Positions 42,420 through 45,284 of a DNA stretch of 45,284 bases are shown here, in pieces. Numbering within the stretch: the first letter of the stretch is position 1; each line of letters starts with the position of its first letter. Origin of the DNA: an uncultured Lachnospiraceae bacterium (GTDB lineage: Bacteria; Bacillota; Clostridia; Lachnospirales; Lachnospiraceae); assembly GCA_910577115.1 (NCBI GenBank), contig CAJTMC010000031.1, positions 1 to 45,284 on the forward strand. The letters are read 5' to 3'. The notes under the pieces are model-generated. The model searched no databases. It was not told the DNA's origin and saw nothing but the letters and a program-made list of their open reading frames with translations. The position numbers and the translations under genes were made by a program.

Positions 42420-42510
42420 TAAAAGAAGGAGAACCCCTGAAAGTATCGCAACTACTTTCAGGGGTTCGTCCTTTTTGTGTTTCAATGCACTCAGCCTTAT
42501 CTTTTTGCCT
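42420..42510 (-). ncRNA. Antisense antitoxin RNA of the type I locus
   Basis: Driven by TTGAAC-17-TATAAT on the minus strand (42545-42517), it begins near 42510 and ends at the shared hairpin 42431-42467. Its 5' part is the complement of 42477-42501, which is an imperfect copy (21 of 25) of the toxin ribosome-site/start region 42293-42317. Allowing G-U, 23 of 25 positions can pair with the toxin mRNA. It also overlaps the mRNA 3' end. Confidence 0.65.
42431..42467. terminator. Shared bidirectional terminator of toxin and antitoxin
   Basis: GAACCCCTGAAAGTA (42431-42445) and TACTTTCAGGGGTTC (42453-42467) pair perfectly. TTTTT follows rightward; TCCTTCTTTT follows leftward. Confidence 0.92.
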
Positions 42511-42553
42511 AATGGCATTATAGCATATGTAAATTAATAGTTCAATATGTAAA
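42501..42553. repeat. 53-bp repeat, copy 2 (antitoxin promoter module)
   Basis: Second copy of the sequence at 40535-40587. It contains the antitoxin promoter. Confidence 0.85.
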
Positions 42554-42568
42554 ATGATTGAAATAGCG

Positions 42569-42946
42569 TTATTGGTCTTTCTTTTCGGATTCAAAAATTT
42601 CATTGATAAAGTTCCAAAACAATTCTTTATTTTCAGAAGACATTTTTCCATAATTCATGATAATTTGTTTCGCTCTGGCATCTGTAACGCCAAGTTCGGC
42701 ACATATCTGACCGTATTCTACATCTTCATCAATAACCGGTTGTTTCGGTTCTACGCCGTCGCGGAGCCATTCTTCGCGATAGCCAAATTCGCGGCAGATG
42801 GATTTAATCATTTGTTCTGTTACATTATTTTTTCCGCTTTCTATACAAGAAATAGCAACTTTGCCAACCCCTAAACGTTCACCAAACTTTTCCATAGTTA
42901 GATTATATGATTTTCTTATTTCTTTAACTCGTTCATTTACTGTCAC
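42569..42946 (-). CDS. XRE-family repressor (CI-like)
   Basis: About 125 residues. The helix-turn-helix (VNERVKEIRKSYNLTMEKFGERLGVGKVAISCIESGKNNVTEQM) is the standard XRE form seen in Firmicute temperate phages. The C-terminal part is short and lacks a LexA-type protease. GGAGG lies eight nt before the GTG at 42946 but overlaps the ATG at 42961, so GTG is preferred. Its promoter (42968-42996) is divergent from the early promoter (43028-43056). It likely keeps the element silent. Confidence 0.92.
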   Translation of the reverse strand: MTVNERVKEIRKSYNLTMEKFGERLGVGKVAISCIESGKNNVTEQMIKSICREFGYREEWLRDGVEPKQPVIDEDVEYGQICAELGVTDARAKQIIMNYGKMSSENKELFWNFINEIFESEKKDQ

Positions 42947-42967
42947 TTTTTTCACCTCCATAGATAA

Positions 42968-42996
42968 AGAATATCACCTTGGAATTAATGCGTCAA
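42968..42996 (-). promoter_or_regulatory. Repressor promoter
   Basis: TTGACG (42996-42991), 17-bp spacer, TATTCT (42973-42968) on the minus strand. Confidence 0.65.
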
Positions 42997-43003
42997 TAAA
43001 AAA

Positions 43004-43018
43004 GTTAGCGGAACTAAC
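43004..43018. promoter_or_regulatory. Candidate repressor operator
   Basis: GTTAG-CGGAA-CTAAC is an inverted repeat midway between the divergent promoters. ACTAACAAA recurs at about 43066-43074 after the early -10. Confidence 0.55.
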
Positions 43019-43027
43019 AAAAAATAC

Positions 43028-43056
43028 TTGACAAAGTAATGATAATTAACTATTAT
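43028..43056 (+). promoter_or_regulatory. Early rightward promoter of the element
   Basis: Perfect TTGACA (43028-43033), 17-bp spacer, TATTAT (43051-43056). It drives the string of small rightward genes. Confidence 0.75.
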
Positions 43057-43090
43057 GTAATTACAACTAACAAAGAAAGAGGTGAGGGAA

Positions 43091-43258
43091 GTGAAAATAC
43101 TGCTTACAGCAAATGTTGACGACAATGAATTGTTAAAGCATATAGCAAAAATAGACGAATATCAAAGCCGATTAGGTCATGAGATCAGAGAAATTAGACA
43201 ACTACTTGATAATACGCATGCAGAAAAGTTGGAAGAAACCGCCGCCAAAAGAAATTGA
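43091..43258 (+). CDS. Small protein (55 aa), first gene of the early operon
   Basis: GTG start with GAGGTGAGGGA upstream. It begins MKILLTANVDDNELLKHI and continues as a charged helix (IDEYQSRLGHEIREIRQLLD). No family recognised. The location directly after the early promoter suggests an antirepressor or early regulator, but nothing in the sequence proves it. It ends 13 bp from the convergent frame at 43271. Confidence 0.7.
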   Translation: MKILLTANVDDNELLKHIAKIDEYQSRLGHEIREIRQLLDNTHAEKLEETAAKRN

Positions 43259-43270
43259 CGGCGGAAAGCG

Positions 43271-43446
43271 CTAATCATTATCCGAGTAGCCATTAACTTC
43301 CTTATTAAGATTAGAAAATATTTCGGCAATTGTGTTAGCCAATTTTGTGTTTCAGGGTTTTCATAATGTCCATGTGTAACAAGCTCATTTTGAAATTTGG
43401 TACACAAATAACTTGCGACATCGGATACAGTGGTTATATTTCTCAT
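43271..43446 (-). pseudogene. Small leftward gene with a one-base deletion
   Basis: Starts with AAAGGAG and ATG 43446: MRNITTVSDVASYLCTKFQN and on to ENPETQ. At a run of four A (complement of 43343-43346) the frame should shift by one added base, giving KLANTIAEIFSNLNKEVNGY and a TAG at 43271, 13 bp before the convergent gene. In the actual frame it runs 94 bp into the neighbour. The predicted intact protein has 58 residues. Function unknown. A leftward promoter (43501-43529) precedes it. Confidence 0.6.
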
Positions 43447-43500
43447 AATTGCGTATTCTCCTTTCTTTCATACTCAACTGCTACAACAGCCTGTAAGAAC

Positions 43501-43529
43501 AGTATAGGGGAATATTGGAAAATGCACAA
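43501..43529 (-). promoter_or_regulatory. Promoter of the small leftward gene
   Basis: TTGTGC (43529-43524), 17-bp spacer, TATACT (43506-43501) on the minus strand. Confidence 0.5.
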
Positions 43530-43566
43530 GGGACAGTAACAAAGCAGGAGGGAGGTGAGGGAAATT

Positions 43567-43752
43567 ATGCCAAGCATGGAAAAAATAAAGAACGTAGAAC
43601 TCATTAACAACATATTTGAAAGCTTATCTGAAACAGGAAAAATTATGGTGATTGCTTATTCCAGTGCATTAAAGGATAAGCAATTGGCAGATAAAAGAGC
43701 GCAGCAGACAGTAGAACCGCCGGAGCTGACAGCGGCAGCAGGAGGGAGATGA
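43567..43752 (+). CDS. Small protein (61 aa)
   Basis: Starts MPSMEKIKNVELINNIFESL behind GGAGGTGAGGG. Mostly helical, with a Pro/Ala-rich end. The sequence ISNIIESLSETGKIMVIAYSSAL-like part resembles small phage proteins preceding DNA-replication genes. Overlaps the next gene by ATGA. No function assigned. Confidence 0.7.
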   Translation: MPSMEKIKNVELINNIFESLSETGKIMVIAYSSALKDKQLADKRAQQTVEPPELTAAAGGR

Positions 43753-43889
43753 GAGAAGTGAAAAAGGAAGGAATGTCAGTTTGGAAAGAAATTGACCGCA
43801 GGAACAGGGATGCAATCCGTAAATCCTATATATCACTCGGATTTGCGGATTGCAAATATTCCAGTGCTTATTTTAACACATTTAGATAA
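43749..43889 (+). CDS. Small protein (46 aa), coupled to the gene before
   Basis: Begins MREVKKEGMSVWKEIDRRNR; basic and helical, ending AYFNTFR. Its ATG overlaps the previous stop by 4 bp. A GTG at 43758 is an alternative start. Unknown function. Confidence 0.6.
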   Translation: MREVKKEGMSVWKEIDRRNRDAIRKSYISLGFADCKYSSAYFNTFR

Positions 43890-43904
43890 GATAATAGCTT
43901 TTGT

Positions 43905-44093
43905 ATGTTCTGTACTATCGAATCTGCATTAGCAAGTATGTTTGTCATAAAGGACAAAACAGAGATTGCAATTGACAGATTAGATGACGGCAAAACGTAT
44001 ATCAAGGGAATATATGAAGTGGCGGCTAAAACAATTGTGCCATTGGATTTGGCTTGTGGATGTCAATTAAAATCGCAGAAGGAAAAGGAGTAA
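43905..44093 (+). CDS. Small protein (62 aa)
   Basis: Frame 43905-44093 reads MFCTIESALASMFVIKDKTE then a mixed strand-helix domain (TYIKGIYEVAAKTIVPLDLA). No good ribosome site precedes either 43905 or the internal ATG at 43938, so the start is uncertain. It precedes the excisionase-like gene by 4 bp. Confidence 0.55.
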   Translation: MFCTIESALASMFVIKDKTEIAIDRLDDGKTYIKGIYEVAAKTIVPLDLACGCQLKSQKEKE

Positions 44094-44097
44094 GCGA

Positions 44098-44289
44098 ATG
44101 CAGTTTCCGCGCAAAGTTATGAGTATAACAGAATTAGTAAATGAATGTGGTATTCCGCGATATATGCTTGAGTGCATGGCGCATGCAGAAGGACAGAAAT
44201 ATGCATTCAGACGGCCGGGCGGCAGGAAGATATTTTTTGACACTGATAAATTAGGGAAGCAGCTTGAAAAATATGCAGTAAGAGGATAA
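44098..44289 (+). CDS. Excisionase-like winged-helix DNA-binding protein
   Basis: 63 residues. SITELVNECGIPRYMLECMAH forms the helix-turn-helix and FRRPGGRKIFFDTDKLGKQLEK the basic wing and final helix, the pattern of small Xis/HTH_17-type proteins. GGAG sits seven nt before the ATG. It may direct excision together with the integrase, or act as an early regulator. It is encoded far from the integrase and in the opposite direction, so it can be expressed with early genes. Confidence 0.75.
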   Translation: MQFPRKVMSITELVNECGIPRYMLECMAHAEGQKYAFRRPGGRKIFFDTDKLGKQLEKYAVRG

Positions 44290-44318
44290 CAACATATAGG
44301 TAAATAACAAAAAGACAA

Positions 44319-44414
44319 TGCGCCTTGTGCGTGGTGTGTCCCTCAACACATCACACTAACTCCCCTTAGCTAATATGTGATGCATCAATAATGGTGCATC
44401 ACGCACAGGGCGCA
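44319..44414 (+). ncRNA. Multi-stem structured RNA / DNA element
   Basis: Outer helix: 44319-44333 pairs with 44400-44414 in 15 consecutive base pairs (one G-U). Inside are GTGGTGTGT/ACACATCAC (44331-44339, 44346-44354) and GTGATGCA/TGCATCAC (44377-44384, 44395-44402), the latter extendable by two G-U/C-G pairs. Inner stems share bases with the outer one, so alternative folds are possible. The element ends 20 bp before the ATG at 44434 and sequesters nothing of its ribosome site. Matches no riboswitch I know. Confidence 0.55.
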
Positions 44415-44433
44415 CGGTTAGAAGGAGACAAGA

Positions 44434-44739
44434 ATGGATGGATTTACGATTAGATGTGGCGGTCACAATTATATAACACTTGAATGGAATGGAAAATTTA
44501 TTTTCTGTTTAGATAATGATTTGCTTTATGCAGAAGAAATGATCCATAAGATCGAGAAAAGGACAAAAATGAATTTTCAAGACATTCCGATTAAAGGCAG
44601 TAAAGACGATTTTCAGGGATTGATATTTTTTAATGGCGGTTGGAAACGTGATTTTTGGGGCGATTTTCCAAGTAAGAAAGAAATTGAAGGATATATAAAA
44701 CTGAAAGCGGGAACGTTTCAAAGGGCTAGAAGAAAATAG
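44434..44739 (+). CDS. Uncharacterised protein, probably frameshifted near its end
   Basis: 101 residues behind AGAAGGAG. It reads FTIRCGGHNYITLEWNGKFIF ... IFFNGGWKRDFWGDFPSKKEI, a compact beta-rich domain with no known family. At the AAA run 44704-44706 loss of one A would continue the frame as LKRERFKGLEENSRC and on to GFDIDGEIYETYT, stop at 44806 (123 residues). That continuation looks more natural than the present end. Its leader is the structured element at 44319-44414. Confidence 0.7.
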   Translation: MDGFTIRCGGHNYITLEWNGKFIFCLDNDLLYAEEMIHKIEKRTKMNFQDIPIKGSKDDFQGLIFFNGGWKRDFWGDFPSKKEIEGYIKLKAGTFQRARRK

Positions 44740-44898
44740 CCGTTGTGTTGGTGACGGACAGCTTGGGTTTGATATTGACGGTGAAATATATGAGACATAC
44801 ACGTGAAAATGCATAAAATACACAGCATTTTGGCACAGTGTTTTTATTTTTTACCTTTTTTCGGGAAAAACAGGACAGAGAGAAAGGAAGCAATGAAA

Positions 44899-45284
44899 AT
44901 GGCTAAAGAAACAAAGAAAACAGAGGAATTGACGGGCGTATGCCGGTACTGCTGCCAAACGCGGATCGTAAAAGGAAGCGCCGGCATGACGGACGAGCAG
45001 TTAACGGAAGCAGCGACGCTTTCATGTGGCTGCGAGGCTGCAGTTTATTATCAGGAAAAAACGCGCCGCGAAAAGGCTGCAAAAAAACGTGTTGATGAAC
45101 TGTTCGGAGAAGCGGCCAGCGGATTTAATCAGGATGAGGCTGTCCTCAACTACATGAAACAGGGGATAGACCTGATTAATGACGGGAAAATCAGGAATTT
45201 AACCCTAAACCTCAACAAAGGCCTGAAATGTAAAATTGCAGTTATGACAGATGACAAGATAAAAGTTTCACGGGAGATAAAATC
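44899..45284 (+). CDS. Zinc-ribbon phage protein (C-terminus beyond window)
   Basis: Open to the window edge, at least 128 residues. Two cysteine groups, VCRYCCQTR and LSCGCEAA, form a zinc ribbon of the sort found in small Firmicute prophage proteins of the early region. A helical central part (KTRREKAAKKRVDELFG) and a beta-rich C-terminal part follow. GGAAG is eight nt before the ATG at 44899 and only 2 nt from one at 44893. The start codon choice is therefore 44899. No specific function known. Confidence 0.75.
   Translation, partial: MAKETKKTEELTGVCRYCCQTRIVKGSAGMTDEQLTEAATLSCGCEAAVYYQEKTRREKAAKKRVDELFGEAASGFNQDEAVLNYMKQGIDLINDGKIRNLTLNLNKGLKCKIAVMTDDKIKVSREIK

Larger units (their letters stand above)
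38130..45284. mobile_element. Integrated element (prophage-like), left end at tRNA-Thr, right end outside the window
   Basis: The block has an integrase next to a tRNA 3' end, a secreted cargo protein, an exonuclease, an XRE repressor with divergent promoters, an excisionase-like protein and a string of tiny early genes ending in a zinc-ribbon protein. Coding style is shorter and more AT-rich than the core. No second copy of the tRNA end occurs before 45284, so the element continues. Lack of structural or conjugation genes in view leaves prophage versus integrative element open. Confidence 0.75.

Noticed and set aside
42370..42651. 93-codon minus-strand frame across the antitoxin region
   Set aside because: It crosses the antitoxin promoter, the terminator hairpin and the repressor 3' end; the RNA structure explains the sequence better.

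Overview
The window looks like the chromosome of a spore-forming, low-to-mid GC Firmicute, most likely a gut Lachnospiraceae-type Clostridium. The grounds are a complete spoIIAA-spoIIAB-sigF operon, spoVAA-AB-AC, AddAB rather than RecBCD, strong AGGAGG-type ribosome binding sites, tRNA genes without an encoded CCA, and a small conserved reading frame after folC. Positions 1-36426 are ordinary, mostly intact core genome.

Layout of the core. A tRNA cluster (end of an unassigned tRNA, Leu-TAA, Arg-ACG) is followed by a histidine phosphatase and a small unknown protein. A leftward SH3b membrane protein and a PadR / HAAS (DUF1700) / toastrack-like / PspC operon follow; the latter looks like an envelope-stress module driven by a consensus promoter buried in an inverted-repeat operator. 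Then come valS, a FapA-domain protein, folC with a 47-residue companion, a zinc-ribbon TPR membrane protein, the spoIIA operon (forespore sigma F and its regulators), an unknown protein behind a sigma-D-like promoter, a PHP phosphoesterase, an Orn/Lys/Arg decarboxylase, spoVAA-AB-AC, a secreted pectate lyase, a cytoplasmic GH13 enzyme, a membrane diguanylate cyclase, a lone PilC/GspF, oligoendopeptidase F, addB-addA, a HAD phosphatase and a CPBP protease.

From 36427 the character changes. 36427-38056 is decayed accessory DNA: a small gene split over three frames and a Uma2 nuclease gene that is a broken mosaic of two paralogues. At the tRNA-Thr(CGT) gene (38057-38129) an integrated element begins and runs out of the window. 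It has a tyrosine integrase pointing at the tRNA with phased 'TATAGC' repeats beside it, a secreted protein, an exonuclease with a zinc-finger N-terminus, an XRE repressor facing a divergent early promoter, and a run of tiny early genes including an excisionase-like protein. It is most likely a prophage or phage-like integrative element. Four or more genes on the right side carry single-base shifts, most at homopolymers, while the core shows none.

The most interesting system lies inside this element at 42226-42545. It is a compact type I toxin-antitoxin locus with the architecture of the enterococcal par/Fst system: a 28-residue hydrophobic peptide gene, a shared bidirectional terminator, and a convergent antisense RNA promoter. 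The first ~34 nt of the antisense RNA are encoded by an imperfect repeat of the toxin's own translation-start region. A second copy of the antisense promoter, with its own terminator but no toxin, sits at 40475-40579. A 96-nt multi-stem RNA candidate at 44319-44414 is a second undescribed structure.
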